A stretch of 64,000 bases of DNA from VXNE01 sp963665455. GTDB lineage: Bacteria; Pseudomonadota; Gammaproteobacteria; Pseudomonadales; Azotimanducaceae. How positions within the stretch are numbered: the stretch's first letter is position 1; each line of letters starts with the position of its first letter. Positions 16,552-24,995 of this stretch are shown here, piece by piece. A model generated the notes under the pieces. It ran no database searches. It saw nothing but the letters and a program-made list of their open reading frames with translations, and was not told the origin of the DNA. The DNA lies in assembly GCA_963665455.1 (NCBI GenBank), contig OY762279.1, positions 248,001 through 312,000 on the forward strand, given 5' to 3'. The position numbers and the translations under genes were made by a program.

Positions 16552-17283
16552 ATGAGTCTCGATGTCTACACCGGCGCGACGCCCAACGGCTGGAAGGTCA
16601 CCGTCATGATCGAGGAGTTGATCGAGGCCGGGGTCGAGCTCCCCGAGGTCAACTACCACACCGTGAGCCTCCGGGGCGACCAGTTCACGGATGCGTACAT
16701 GGCGATCAACCCCAACCAGAAGCTCCCCACCCTCGTCCACGACGGCCGGCCGATCATCGAGAGTTGCGCCATCCTGCAGTACCTGGGCGAGATGTTCCCC
16801 ACGAGCCTCTTCCCGACGGACGAGCGCCGCTGGGACGTGATTCCCTGGCTCTACTGGCAAGCGGCCAACATCGGTCCGATCTTCGGCAACAAGCTCTCCT
16901 ACACGCGCTACATCAACGACGCGACCGACGAGCAGAAGGCCCATCCCCTGGAGCGCTTCGGCAAGGAGGCGCTCCGGCTGGTGGCGGTGATGGACCACCA
17001 GTTGGCGAAGCACGCGTATCTCGCGAGCGACGAATACACCGTGGCGGACATCGCCACCTGGTGCTGGGTCCGCTCCTACAAGTGGTCGAAGGTGGACATC
17101 ACCACGAAGCCCCGGGTCCTCGACTGGGTGCATCGGGTGCGCGCCCGCCCGGGCGTCGAACGGGGCATCGCCTTTGGGGTGCCGAAGGACGAGATCGACA
17201 AGTTCAGCAAGGAGCGCCGGGAGCAATACAAGCGCGGGGGCGGCAGCATCGCGTCGAATGCGGCGCTGAAGTCGGACCTGTAA
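16552..17283 (+). CDS. Glutathione S-transferase family protein
   Basis: 243 residues from ATG 16552, with GGAGG six bases upstream. The N-terminal thioredoxin-fold domain runs to about residue 85 (GATPNGWKVTVMIEEL, then NQKLPTLVH and the glutathione-binding IESCAILQYLGE). The helical C-terminal domain follows (WDVIPWLYWQAANIGPIFG). It belongs to the YfcG/Nu-type branch with Asn in the active-site loop (TPNGWK). Likely roles are disulfide reduction or detoxification using glutathione. It is divergent from the sulfatase gene and converges with coxD. Confidence 0.88.
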   Translation: MSLDVYTGATPNGWKVTVMIEELIEAGVELPEVNYHTVSLRGDQFTDAYMAINPNQKLPTLVHDGRPIIESCAILQYLGEMFPTSLFPTDERRWDVIPWLYWQAANIGPIFGNKLSYTRYINDATDEQKAHPLERFGKEALRLVAVMDHQLAKHAYLASDEYTVADIATWCWVRSYKWSKVDITTKPRVLDWVHRVRARPGVERGIAFGVPKDEIDKFSKERREQYKRGGGSIASNAALKSDL

Positions 17284-17292
17284 GCCGTTTCC

Positions 17293-17643
17293 TCAGTGCG
17301 AGGGCGGCGGCAGCGGCACTGGCGCCGGATCCGCCCCGAAGAAGACGACGCGGGTCAGCCAGGTGTAGTCCGACTCCATCGCCATCAGCCCCACCAGCAC
17401 GAGCAGCGCGCCGGGCGGGACGAGGACCGCCGTGATCAGCGCCACCCGCTCCCAGCGCATGTGCATGAAGATGGCGACGATGAACCCGGCCTTCAGCATC
17501 ATGAAGATGATGATGAGCGTCCAGCGCAGGTACCCCTGGAAGGCGAGGTAGTCGACCATGTACGACGCCGCGCTGAAGACGAAGAGCAACGCCCAGATCC
17601 AGAAGTAGACCGAGATGGGATGCTGTTGACCGGTGTCCGCCAT
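17293..17643 (-). CDS. Cytochrome c oxidase subunit IV-like protein
   Basis: 116 residues with three membrane segments: VYFWIWALLFVFSAASYMV, LIIIFMMLKAGFIVAIFMHM, and ITAVLVPPGALLVLVGLM. The MLKAGFIVAIFMHMRWE motif is the COX4_pro/CyoD-like signature. This small subunit supports assembly or stability of the haem-copper oxidase. It is the last gene of the B-A-C-D operon, 54 bases after the subunit III stop. The protein ends in a Pro-rich tail. Confidence 0.88.
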   Translation of the reverse strand: MADTGQQHPISVYFWIWALLFVFSAASYMVDYLAFQGYLRWTLIIIFMMLKAGFIVAIFMHMRWERVALITAVLVPPGALLVLVGLMAMESDYTWLTRVVFFGADPAPVPLPPPSH

Positions 17644-17697
17644 GACTGTCCTTACCGAATGCCTGTCAGTTCTCTAACCCGGGGGAGCCTTCGGCCC

Positions 17698-18363
17698 CTA
17701 CCAGAGATAAAAGAACGCGAAGATGAAGACCCACACGAGATCGACGAAGTGCCAATACAGGCCGGTGATCTCGATGATGTCGTACCCCTTCTTCTCGTAT
17801 CGCCCCCGCCACACGCGGTACGCGACGATGGCGAGGTAGACCACGCCGGCGGACACGTGCAGGCCGTGGAAGCCGGTGATCATGAAGAAGCAGGAACCGA
17901 ACTGGGCGGCGCCCATCGGGTTGCCCCAAGGCCGCACGCCCTCGTCGACGATGAGCTTGGTCCACTCGAAGGCCTGCATGCCGACGAAGCTCGCGCCGAG
18001 GACCGCCGTCACGACCATCAGTAGTGCCGCCGGGCCGCGCTTGCGGCGATAGCCCATGTTCACGGCCATCGCCATCGTCCCGCTCGACGTGATCAGGATG
18101 AAGGTCATGATCGCGATGAGCAGGAGCGGCACGGGGACGCCGAAGGCCTCGAGGGCGAACACCTCGCTGGGGTTCGGCCACGGTTCTGCCGTGGTCATCC
18201 GGACCGTCATGTACGAGGTCAGGAAGCACGTGAAGATGAACGTATCCGACAGGAGGAAGATCCACATCATCGCCTTGCCCCAGGGAACACCCCTGAAGAC
18301 GGCGACGTCGTCCGCCCAGTCGTTTACGATTTGCAGATTACGCAGTCCGGTTGCTTCGGCCAT
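17698..18363 (-). CDS. Cytochrome c oxidase subunit III
   Basis: 221 residues with five membrane helices, the short subunit III form typical of oxidases without helices 1-2. Typical text is GKAMMWIFLLSDTFIFTCFL, FILITSSGTMAMAVNMGYR, GLHVSAGVVYLAIVAYRVWR and GLYWHFVDLVWVFIFAFFYL. It helps proton uptake and stability in the inner-membrane aa3-type complex. It lies 66 bases after the subunit I stop. No assembly gene (ctaG/cox11) is inserted between subunits I and III, unlike many proteobacterial cox operons. Confidence 0.93.
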   Translation of the reverse strand: MAEATGLRNLQIVNDWADDVAVFRGVPWGKAMMWIFLLSDTFIFTCFLTSYMTVRMTTAEPWPNPSEVFALEAFGVPVPLLLIAIMTFILITSSGTMAMAVNMGYRRKRGPAALLMVVTAVLGASFVGMQAFEWTKLIVDEGVRPWGNPMGAAQFGSCFFMITGFHGLHVSAGVVYLAIVAYRVWRGRYEKKGYDIIEITGLYWHFVDLVWVFIFAFFYLW

Positions 18364-18429
18364 CCGGTTGCTGGCTCCTCTCCAGTTGCCCCCGGGCGAG
18401 GCCGGGGGCGTGGTCGATGTCTTCTCGGC

Positions 18430-20187
18430 CTACTCGGTTCGTCCCGCGGCCGCCTCTTCCGGTGAACGGGGTTCCGTCTGCGGAATGAAGTCGTCCTTGG
18501 CGCCCGGCACGCTGTAGTCGTACGCCCAGCGGTACACGGTCGGCAGCTTGTCCTCCCAGTTGCCGTGACGCGGCGGCGTCTCCGGGGTCTGCCACTCCAG
18601 GCTCGTGGCCTTCCACGGGTTGTGGCCGGAGTCCTTGCCCCGGAAGTAGCTGTAGACCAGGTTCCAGATGAACACGATCTGGAAGACGCCGACGATGAGC
18701 GCGGCGATCGTGATGGTCTGGTTCAGCATGATCACGGACTCGTCGATGATCGCCATGTCGCCGTTCGCGAAGTAGCGCCGCGGCACGCCGACGAAGCCGA
18801 GGTAGTGCATCGGGTAGTAGATGATGTACGTGCCGAGGAACGTCACCCAGAAGTGGATGTGCCCCAGGGTGTCGTTCAGCATCTTGCCCGTCATCTTCGG
18901 ATACCAGTGGTAGATCGCCCCGAAGATGACGAGGATCGGCGAGACCCCCATCACCATGTGGAAGTGCGCGACCACGAAGTAGGTGTCCGAGAGGGGCACG
19001 TCCACGATCACGTTGCCCAGGAAGAGGCCCGTGATCCCGCCCATGACGAAGGTGATCACGAAGGCGATGGCGAACAGCATCGGAACGGTGAGGTGGATGT
19101 TCGCCCGCCACAGGGTGAGGGTCCAGTTGTAGACCTTGATCGCCGTCGGCACGGCGATGATGAGCGTCGTGGTGGCGAAGAAGAAGCCGAACCAGGGGTG
19201 CATGCCGCTCACGTACATGTGGTGCGCCCACACGATGAAGCTGAGCACGCCGATGGCCACGATGGCCCACACCATCATGCGATAGCCGAAGATGTTCTTG
19301 CGGGCGTGGGTGCTGATGAGGTCCGAGACGATGCCGAACGCCGGCAGCGCGACGATGTAGACCTCCGGGTGCCCGAAGAACCAGAAGAGGTGCTGGAAGA
19401 GCAGGGGGCTGCCGCCGGCATAGTCGAGGGAGTCCCCGATGGAGACGATCGCCGGCATGAAGAAGCTCGTGCCGATCACCTTGTCGAGGATCATCATGAT
19501 CGCGCTGACGAAGAGGGCCGGGAACGCCAGCAGGCCGAGCACCGTCGCCATGAAGATGCCCCACACGGAAAGCGGCATCCGCATCAGCGTCATGCCCCGG
19601 GTGCGGGCCTGGAGGATGGTGGTCACGTAGTTCAGCCCGCCCATGGTGAAGGCGACGATGAACACGGCGAGGGAGCCGAGCATTAGCAGGATGCCCCAGT
19701 CCACGCCGGGGGTGCCGGTCAGGATCGCCTGGGGCGGATAGAGTGTCCAACCGGCCCCGGTGGGACCCCCGGGAACGAAATAGCTCGCGAGCAGGATGAT
19801 GACGGACCCCAGATAGACGTGGTAGCTGATCATGTTGACGAACGGGAACACCATGTCCCGCGCGCCGCACATCAGTGGCACCAGCAGGTTGCCGAAGCCC
19901 CCCAGGAGCAGGGCCGTCAGAAGGTAGATCACCATGATCATCCCGTGCATGGTGATGAACTGGTAGTAGGCCTCGGGGTCGATGAAGTCGAACTGGTCGG
20001 GGTATCCGAGCTGCAGCCGCATCATCCCGGACAGGACCAGCGCCACCAGCCCCACGCCGATGGCCGTGATGCCGTACTGGATCGCGATCACCTTGTGGTC
20101 TTGGCTGAACCAGTACTTGGTGAGCCAGCTGTGGGGATGGTGAAGCTCCATCGCCTCCTGGTAGGGGATCTGTGCCTCAACCGCCAT
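18430..20187 (-). CDS. Cytochrome c oxidase subunit I (aa3-type)
   Basis: 585 residues with twelve membrane helices. Haem and copper ligands are visible: HGMIMVIY (low-spin haem His), FWFFGHPEVYIVALP (CuB His with the cross-linked Tyr), WAHHMYVSG (two CuB His) and VVAHFHMVMG (both haem His). It reduces O2 to water with cytochrome c electrons and pumps protons. The segment after HPEVY reads ALPAFGIVSDLI, and the His-Pro-Glu-Val-Tyr Tyr makes it an A-type oxidase. A soluble C-terminal tail of about 60 residues is Pro/Glu-rich. The gene starts 87 bases after the coxB stop. Confidence 0.96.
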   Translation of the reverse strand: MAVEAQIPYQEAMELHHPHSWLTKYWFSQDHKVIAIQYGITAIGVGLVALVLSGMMRLQLGYPDQFDFIDPEAYYQFITMHGMIMVIYLLTALLLGGFGNLLVPLMCGARDMVFPFVNMISYHVYLGSVIILLASYFVPGGPTGAGWTLYPPQAILTGTPGVDWGILLMLGSLAVFIVAFTMGGLNYVTTILQARTRGMTLMRMPLSVWGIFMATVLGLLAFPALFVSAIMMILDKVIGTSFFMPAIVSIGDSLDYAGGSPLLFQHLFWFFGHPEVYIVALPAFGIVSDLISTHARKNIFGYRMMVWAIVAIGVLSFIVWAHHMYVSGMHPWFGFFFATTTLIIAVPTAIKVYNWTLTLWRANIHLTVPMLFAIAFVITFVMGGITGLFLGNVIVDVPLSDTYFVVAHFHMVMGVSPILVIFGAIYHWYPKMTGKMLNDTLGHIHFWVTFLGTYIIYYPMHYLGFVGVPRRYFANGDMAIIDESVIMLNQTITIAALIVGVFQIVFIWNLVYSYFRGKDSGHNPWKATSLEWQTPETPPRHGNWEDKLPTVYRWAYDYSVPGAKDDFIPQTEPRSPEEAAAGRTE

Positions 20188-20274
20188 CGGCTTTTCCTCC
20201 GTCCTCGATGACCTCCCCGAGCGCCCGTCCTGCCGGACGGGGCCGAGGTTCTTGTGCGTGTCGCGTGATCACGG

Positions 20275-21723
20275 CTAGCGCGGCGCGCTACTCGCGTGGG
20301 TGACGGCGGCCAGCCCGTCCCGGGCGACCCGCTCGTCCGACGCGGCCACCGCACCCTCCCGGCCTTGCCGGCCGAGGGCATTAATGTAGGCCACCACGTC
20401 GTTGATGGCGTCCTGGCCGTGCAGCTGCTTCGACATGAAGACCATCTGCCGGGCCAGGGTGTCGGTGCGGTCGTGGCCGCGGATGCTCTGTTGGAACAGC
20501 TCAAGCTGGCGCGCCAGATACCAATCGCTCATGCCGGCCAGGCGCGGGGCGAGGGTGCCCGAACTGCCGCTGCCGTCGGCCCGGTGGCAGACGGCGCAGC
20601 CCCCGTAGAGATCCTGGCCGCGCTCGACGTCGCCCTCGATGGTGACCTCCGCCGGCTCGTCGGGCAGCGATTGAATGTAGGCGATCACGTTCTCCACTGC
20701 GGCCGCGTCGAACAGCGTCGCGGCCATGGGGGCCATCTGCTGGCCGTATTCGTCGTCCGGATGGGTGCCGCGGTAGCCGCGCTTGTAGGCGTCGATCTGG
20801 GCGCGCATGTACCAGGCGGATTGCCCGGTCAGCTTCGGCGCGTGCAACGCCACCATGCCCTCGGCCTGTTGGCCGTGACAGGCGGCGCAGACCACGTAGC
20901 CCGCCTGGCCCGCCACCACGTCGCCCACCGGCCGCGCGAGTTGGTCGGCGTAGGTCGGCCGCGATGCGACCCAGGCTTCGTATTCGTTGGCCTCGTCCAC
21001 CACCACCGTGCCGCGCATGGTGTGATGGCCGATGCCGCAGAGCTCGGCGCAGAGCACTTCGTACGTGCCGATCTTGGTGGGGGTGAACCACATGTAGGTG
21101 ATCATGCCGGGCACGGCGTCCATCTTGGCGCGGAACTCCGGCACGTAGAAATCGTGCAGCACGTCCTTGGAGCGCAGCAGCACCTTGACGGGTTGGTCCT
21201 TGAGAAGATGCAGGGCACCGCGCTCAACGAGCACGTCGTCCTGGCCGTAGGGATCGTCCGGGTCCATGCCGAAGGGGTTGTCGACGGTGATCAAGCGCGC
21301 ATCGACGGTGCCGAGCCGTCCGTCCTCGCCGGGCAGACGGTAGCTCCAGGACCACTGTTGGCCCGTGATCTCGATCTCGCGGGCGTCCTCCGGGACGTGG
21401 ACGTACTCCTCCCAGACGGCGAGGCCGGGGGCGAGCATGCCGACGACGCCGATGGTCGTCACGATGGTCAGCCACCACTCGAGCCGCTTGTTCTCGGGCT
21501 CGTAGGCCGCTTTCTGGCCCTCGCGGCGGCGGTACTTCCAGATGGCCCAGACCATGAAGAGGCCGACCAGGATGAACGCGATCCCGCAGATCCAGAACGT
21601 CACGAAGACGGCGAAGTCGATGTTGCCCCAGTTCGAGGCGATGTCCGTGAACCACCACGGGCTCAGCATGTTGAACACCACCGACCCGAGGACGACGATC
21701 AGTAGAACGATGGCCGTGATCAT
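20275..21723 (-). CDS. Cytochrome c oxidase subunit II fused to two cytochrome c domains
   Basis: 482 residues from ATG 21723, with GGAGG about 12 bases upstream; an upstream in-frame extension has no family character. Two membrane helices (residues 2-20 and about 39-60) precede the CuA cupredoxin domain, whose ligands are in CAELCGIGHHTMRG. Two c-type haem domains follow, with CAACH and CAVCH. The single cytochrome c fusion (caa3-type) is common; a double one is less so. The fused domains would accept electrons directly in the periplasm and pass them to CuA. It is the first gene of the cox operon. Confidence 0.93.
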   Translation of the reverse strand: MITAIVLLIVVLGSVVFNMLSPWWFTDIASNWGNIDFAVFVTFWICGIAFILVGLFMVWAIWKYRRREGQKAAYEPENKRLEWWLTIVTTIGVVGMLAPGLAVWEEYVHVPEDAREIEITGQQWSWSYRLPGEDGRLGTVDARLITVDNPFGMDPDDPYGQDDVLVERGALHLLKDQPVKVLLRSKDVLHDFYVPEFRAKMDAVPGMITYMWFTPTKIGTYEVLCAELCGIGHHTMRGTVVVDEANEYEAWVASRPTYADQLARPVGDVVAGQAGYVVCAACHGQQAEGMVALHAPKLTGQSAWYMRAQIDAYKRGYRGTHPDDEYGQQMAPMAATLFDAAAVENVIAYIQSLPDEPAEVTIEGDVERGQDLYGGCAVCHRADGSGSSGTLAPRLAGMSDWYLARQLELFQQSIRGHDRTDTLARQMVFMSKQLHGQDAINDVVAYINALGRQGREGAVAASDERVARDGLAAVTHASSAPR

Positions 21724-22446
21724 GCCGACACGCCCTCCGGCCCCGCGCCTGCACGGCGGGGCGATTCCATTGCAATCAGCGTCACGGCTGTCCTTCTTCT
21801 CTCTGCCTGCCCTGTTTGTCGATCTCGTCCTGCGCCGTCTCGACTCCGCACCGGCACCCGGCGCATCTTCCGATTCGCCGGACGCCGCGTGGCGCGCGAC
21901 GCCGTCACCCTCGAACGAGGAACGAGGCCGACAGTGCCTCGATGCCGTACATTGTCGCAGAATCCGCAACGGTATCGCTAGCGCCGCTGAACCCTCGGAG
22001 CGCACCGCCGCCGGCGGCGAGAAATCCCGGCGGTCTCGCCCACCTCCACGCCCAGCGGCGCGGTCGCCGGGTGCGGGTGTCGGGCAAGCGCTCAGCCTGC
22101 GCGCGGGGCTCCCACTTTGTCCGGTTCGGAACCGGATAACCGGCGCGAGTGTAGCGACCGTGGGCGGCCCGGCCCACGCGCCGCCTTTGGGCGCGTTTGG
22201 GGGCCGACACGGGAGGCGGCAGCTCCCGGCGGTGTGTGGCGTTGCCGTGCGAGCGCGGCCCGCGTGCCTTTGTCTTGCCGGGCTGGTTCCGTGTTTGCGC
22301 CACCTTCTATCCGTTCGTTTCCCATGCGCTCGCGTCTCCGGCTCCGGCGTGTAGGTTGAGGCAAACAACCGCGTTTGGAGATTGCTTTCGCCCGGATCAT
22401 CTGCGATGCTTTTGCACTGCCTTTCCTTAGAGAGCCCACATCTGCC
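21724..22446. other. 723-base intergenic region between divergent coxB and the basic repeat protein
   Basis: I see no convincing gene here. Open frames on both strands are low-complexity shadows. It holds two small hairpins: TCCGGTT-CGG-AACCGGA at 22120-22136 and GTGGGC/GCCCAC shortly after. It must contain the promoters of both divergent genes, but no clear -35/-10 pair stands out. A structured leader or small RNA cannot be excluded. Confidence 0.5.
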
Positions 22447-23196
22447 ATGGACTTCAAAGCACAGGTCGCCGAAGAGAAGAAACGCCTCACGCAGGAGCGC
22501 AAGGATGCGGAGAAACGCGTTGGTGCGTTGGAGTCGGAGTTGAGTGCGCTCCGTGCCGAGATGACGAACATCGATGGCGAGCTAGCGGCCATCGAGGCCT
22601 ACGAGGCCAAGGCCGCTCCTCCTCCTCCGAAACGGCGCCAGGCCCGCAAGCCGGCCGCGGCCGCACCGGCGAAGCGCACGCGCCGGCGCCGCAGGAGGGG
22701 GTCGCGCCGCGCGGAAATCATGTCGGCGATTGCTGCCTTCGGCGCGGCGGGTGCGGGACGCGCGGAGATCATCGGGGCGCTCGACGTCAAGGGCGACAAG
22801 TCCGCCGAGCAATCCGTAAGCAATGCCCTTGCGGCATTGAAGAAGTCCGGCGCCGTCGCCCACGAGGACGGCAAGTACATTGCCCAGGCCGAAGAGTCCG
22901 CACCCGCGCCGGAAGCCCGGGAAGGCGCGGCCGAAGCGCTCCAGGAGGAGGCGACCGCCGAGGCGAGCGCTCCCGCGGCACCGCGGAGGCGCCGTCGCCG
23001 CAGGTCCTCGCGGCGCGAGGCCATCCTATCCATCATTGCCGCCGCCGGCGCCGATGGCGTGGGGCGCGGGGACATCATCGGTCAACTGAACGTCAAGGGC
23101 GACAAGTCGGCCGAGCAGTCCGTCAGCAATGCCCTCGCCGCCATGAAGAAGGCCGGCGAGGTGGCGCACGGAGACGGGAAGTACCGCGCGGGGTGA
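22447..23196 (+). CDS. Basic protein with coiled coil and two tandem winged-helix-like repeats
   Basis: 249 residues from ATG 22447. Residues 1-52 are a coiled coil (EEKKRLTQERKDAEKRVGAL). Pro/Ala/Lys/Arg-rich linkers with runs of Arg lead into two near-identical units, about residues 78-144 and 180-246. Each reads as an Arg cluster, SRR.EI(L/M)S.I, then RG(E/D)IIG.L, VKGDKSAEQSVSNALAA and KK.G.VAH.DGKY, which fits a small winged-helix fold with the Arg tract as a nucleic-acid-binding arm. I do not recognise a named family. It may be a histone-like or transcription-associated DNA-binding protein. The two units are also close at DNA level, pointing to internal duplication. Confidence 0.78.
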   Translation: MDFKAQVAEEKKRLTQERKDAEKRVGALESELSALRAEMTNIDGELAAIEAYEAKAAPPPPKRRQARKPAAAAPAKRTRRRRRRGSRRAEIMSAIAAFGAAGAGRAEIIGALDVKGDKSAEQSVSNALAALKKSGAVAHEDGKYIAQAEESAPAPEAREGAAEALQEEATAEASAPAAPRRRRRRRSSRREAILSIIAAAGADGVGRGDIIGQLNVKGDKSAEQSVSNALAAMKKAGEVAHGDGKYRAG

Positions 23197-23223
23197 CCGC
23201 TCGGTAGCAAGACCGGAGGGATT

Positions 23224-23298
23224 TGGAGCGGGAAACGGGGGTTGAACCCGCGACCCCAACCTTGGCAAGGTTGTGCTCTACCGCTGAGCTATTCCCGC
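23224..23298 (-). tRNA. tRNA-Gly(GCC)
   Basis: 75 nucleotides on the minus strand with encoded CCA. The acceptor stem is GCGGGAA/TTCCCGC with T as discriminator, the D-arm TAGCTCAGCGGTAGAGCA, the anticodon stem CAACC/GGTTG around TTGCCAA (anticodon GCC), and the T-loop TTCAACC. It lies between the basic repeat protein gene and the endonuclease V gene. Confidence 0.96.
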
Positions 23299-23310
23299 TC
23301 GGGGCGGGGA

Positions 23311-23339
23311 ATTCTGCCCCAACCGCCCTCCGAACACAA
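23311..23339 (-). promoter_or_regulatory. Weak promoter-like pair upstream of tRNA-Gly
   Basis: Read on the minus strand, TTGTGT (23334-23339) and CAGAAT (23311-23316) are separated by 17 bases. The -10 lies 12 bases before the tRNA 5' end, with a GC-rich discriminator between. The hexamers are poor matches, so this rests mainly on spacing. Confidence 0.3.
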
Positions 23340-23378
23340 CGAACGCTCGAACAAAACGCTCGACCGCAAGGTGCCGCC

Positions 23379-24101
23379 GTGAGGCTGCCCCGCACCCCGC
23401 ACCGCTGGCGCGTTTCGCCGCGGCGCGCCATCCAGATTCAGGGTGTGTTGGCGGGTCGCGTTTCGCTGTCACCGGGCTCGCCCGTACGCCGCGTGGTCGG
23501 CCTCGACTGCGCCTTCGCCGACGACGCCGTGCTGGCCGTCGGTGTTGTGTGGGACGTGGCGGCGCGGCAAGTGTTGGAGGTGCGCGGTGCCAGGGCATCC
23601 CTGCGCTTTCCCTACGTGCCGGGCCTGTTGTCGTTCCGCGAGGCGCCGGTGTTGTTGCAGGTGTTGCGCAAGATTCGCCACGATGTGGACGCGTTCATGT
23701 GCGACGGCCAGGGCCTAGCCCACCCCCGGCGCTTCGGCCTCGCTTCGCACCTAGGGGTGATCGCGGACATGCCCGCCTTGGGTGCGGCCAAGTCCTTGCT
23801 GGTGGGCGAACACGGGGACTTGCCTGCCGAGCGCGGTGCGACGGTGCCGCTCGTGCACCGGGGCGAGCGGGTCGGCACGGTGGTGCGGACGCGCGACCAC
23901 GTAAAGCCCATCTACGTTAGTCCAGGACATCGCATGGATTTCCGCCGGGCGGCATGTGTGACGTTGGCCTGTGCCGTCGGCTACCGCATGCCCGAACCCA
24001 CGCGGCTCGCGGACCGTTGGGTAGGCATGCTGAAGCGCGGCGAGACCACCCTGCGCGGGCTCGATGGGTTGCGCCATGGCGGGGCTGGCCGAAGGCGATG
24101 A
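23379..24101 (+). CDS. nfi: Endonuclease V
   Basis: 240 residues from GTG 23379. It has the endonuclease V motifs: VVGLDCAFAD (first metal Asp), RFPYVPGLLSFREAP (the conserved Pro-Tyr-hydrophobic wedge and Glu), FMCDGQGLAHPRRFGLASHL (second Asp, DGxG) and GAAKSLLVG. The enzyme cuts DNA one base 3' of deoxyinosine and starts repair of deaminated adenine. Its stop overlaps the QueF start in ATGA, so the two genes are translationally coupled. The start is uncertain within a few codons because the true N-terminus is basic and variable. Confidence 0.92.
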   Translation: MRLPRTPHRWRVSPRRAIQIQGVLAGRVSLSPGSPVRRVVGLDCAFADDAVLAVGVVWDVAARQVLEVRGARASLRFPYVPGLLSFREAPVLLQVLRKIRHDVDAFMCDGQGLAHPRRFGLASHLGVIADMPALGAAKSLLVGEHGDLPAERGATVPLVHRGERVGTVVRTRDHVKPIYVSPGHRMDFRRAACVTLACAVGYRMPEPTRLADRWVGMLKRGETTLRGLDGLRHGGAGRRR

Positions 24102-24904
24102 CCGGCGATCCCGTGTTGGGTAGGAACGCGCCCGCCCCCCACCGCTATACGCCGGAGCTATTGCAGCCGATCGAGCGTGCGGCGCAACGCCGCGCCGCCG
24201 GCCTCGATGCGTCGGGCTTCCGCGGTGAGGACGTTTGGCACTGCTATGAAGTGTCGTGGTTGAACAGCCGTGGCCGTCCATCGGTGTCGCCGCTGCGCAT
24301 TCGGATTCCCTGCACGTCGCCGGCCACGGTGGAGAGCAAGTCCCTGAAGCTCTATCTCAATAGCCTGGCGCAGACCCGGTTCGCGACGGGGGCGGACGTG
24401 TCGCGGACCGTGGCGGCGGACCTCGAGAAGCGATGCGGAGTATCGGTGGATGTTGGTCCGCTTGCCTTGGCCGTTTCAGGAGGGGAGTCGGACGGGCCGC
24501 TCGGACACTGCCTCGACGACCGCGACGTGCGGATCGATGTCTACGAAAGAGCTCCCTCCTGCTTGGCTGTGGGCGGCGAACCCGTGACCGAGAAGCTATA
24601 TACCCATCTGTTCGGTTCCGTGTGTCCGGTGACCGGCCAGCCCGATTGGGGGTCGTTGTTAGTGGAGTATCGCGGACCCCGCTTGGACCGAGACGGCTTG
24701 TTGCGTTATCTCGTGTCGTATCGCCGCCACGGTGCCTTCCACGAGACCATCGTGGAGCAGATCTTCACCGATCTCGTCACGCGGTGCGGCTGCGAGCAGC
24801 TGACGGTGCGGGGGTGTTTCCTGCGCCGGGGCGGGATCGACATCAACCCGTTTCGCTCCACGGACACCGACGCCGCTCCGCCGCTCCGCTTGGCGCGGCA
24901 ATAG
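24098..24904 (+). CDS. queF: NADPH-dependent 7-cyano-7-deazaguanine reductase (long form)
   Basis: 268 residues from ATG 24098. This is the bimodular QueF, with a substrate-binding motif in the N-terminal half (ATVESKSLKLYLNS) and the catalytic Cys in SVCPVTGQPDWGSL in the C-terminal half, followed by VEYRGPRLDRDGLLRYLVSYR and FHETIVEQIF. It reduces preQ0 to preQ1 for queuosine in tRNA (His, Asp, Asn, Tyr). The long form is typical of gammaproteobacteria. It is coupled to the endonuclease V gene. Confidence 0.96.
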   Translation: MTGDPVLGRNAPAPHRYTPELLQPIERAAQRRAAGLDASGFRGEDVWHCYEVSWLNSRGRPSVSPLRIRIPCTSPATVESKSLKLYLNSLAQTRFATGADVSRTVAADLEKRCGVSVDVGPLALAVSGGESDGPLGHCLDDRDVRIDVYERAPSCLAVGGEPVTEKLYTHLFGSVCPVTGQPDWGSLLVEYRGPRLDRDGLLRYLVSYRRHGAFHETIVEQIFTDLVTRCGCEQLTVRGCFLRRGGIDINPFRSTDTDAAPPLRLARQ

Positions 24905-24995
24905 AGGGCCGACCGCCCATCGCCCCGGGAGGTGTGGACCACAAGCCTCCGCTCCCGTAGTCTCGCCGGCTTCGCCGTTTCGTGGGAGGAGAATC

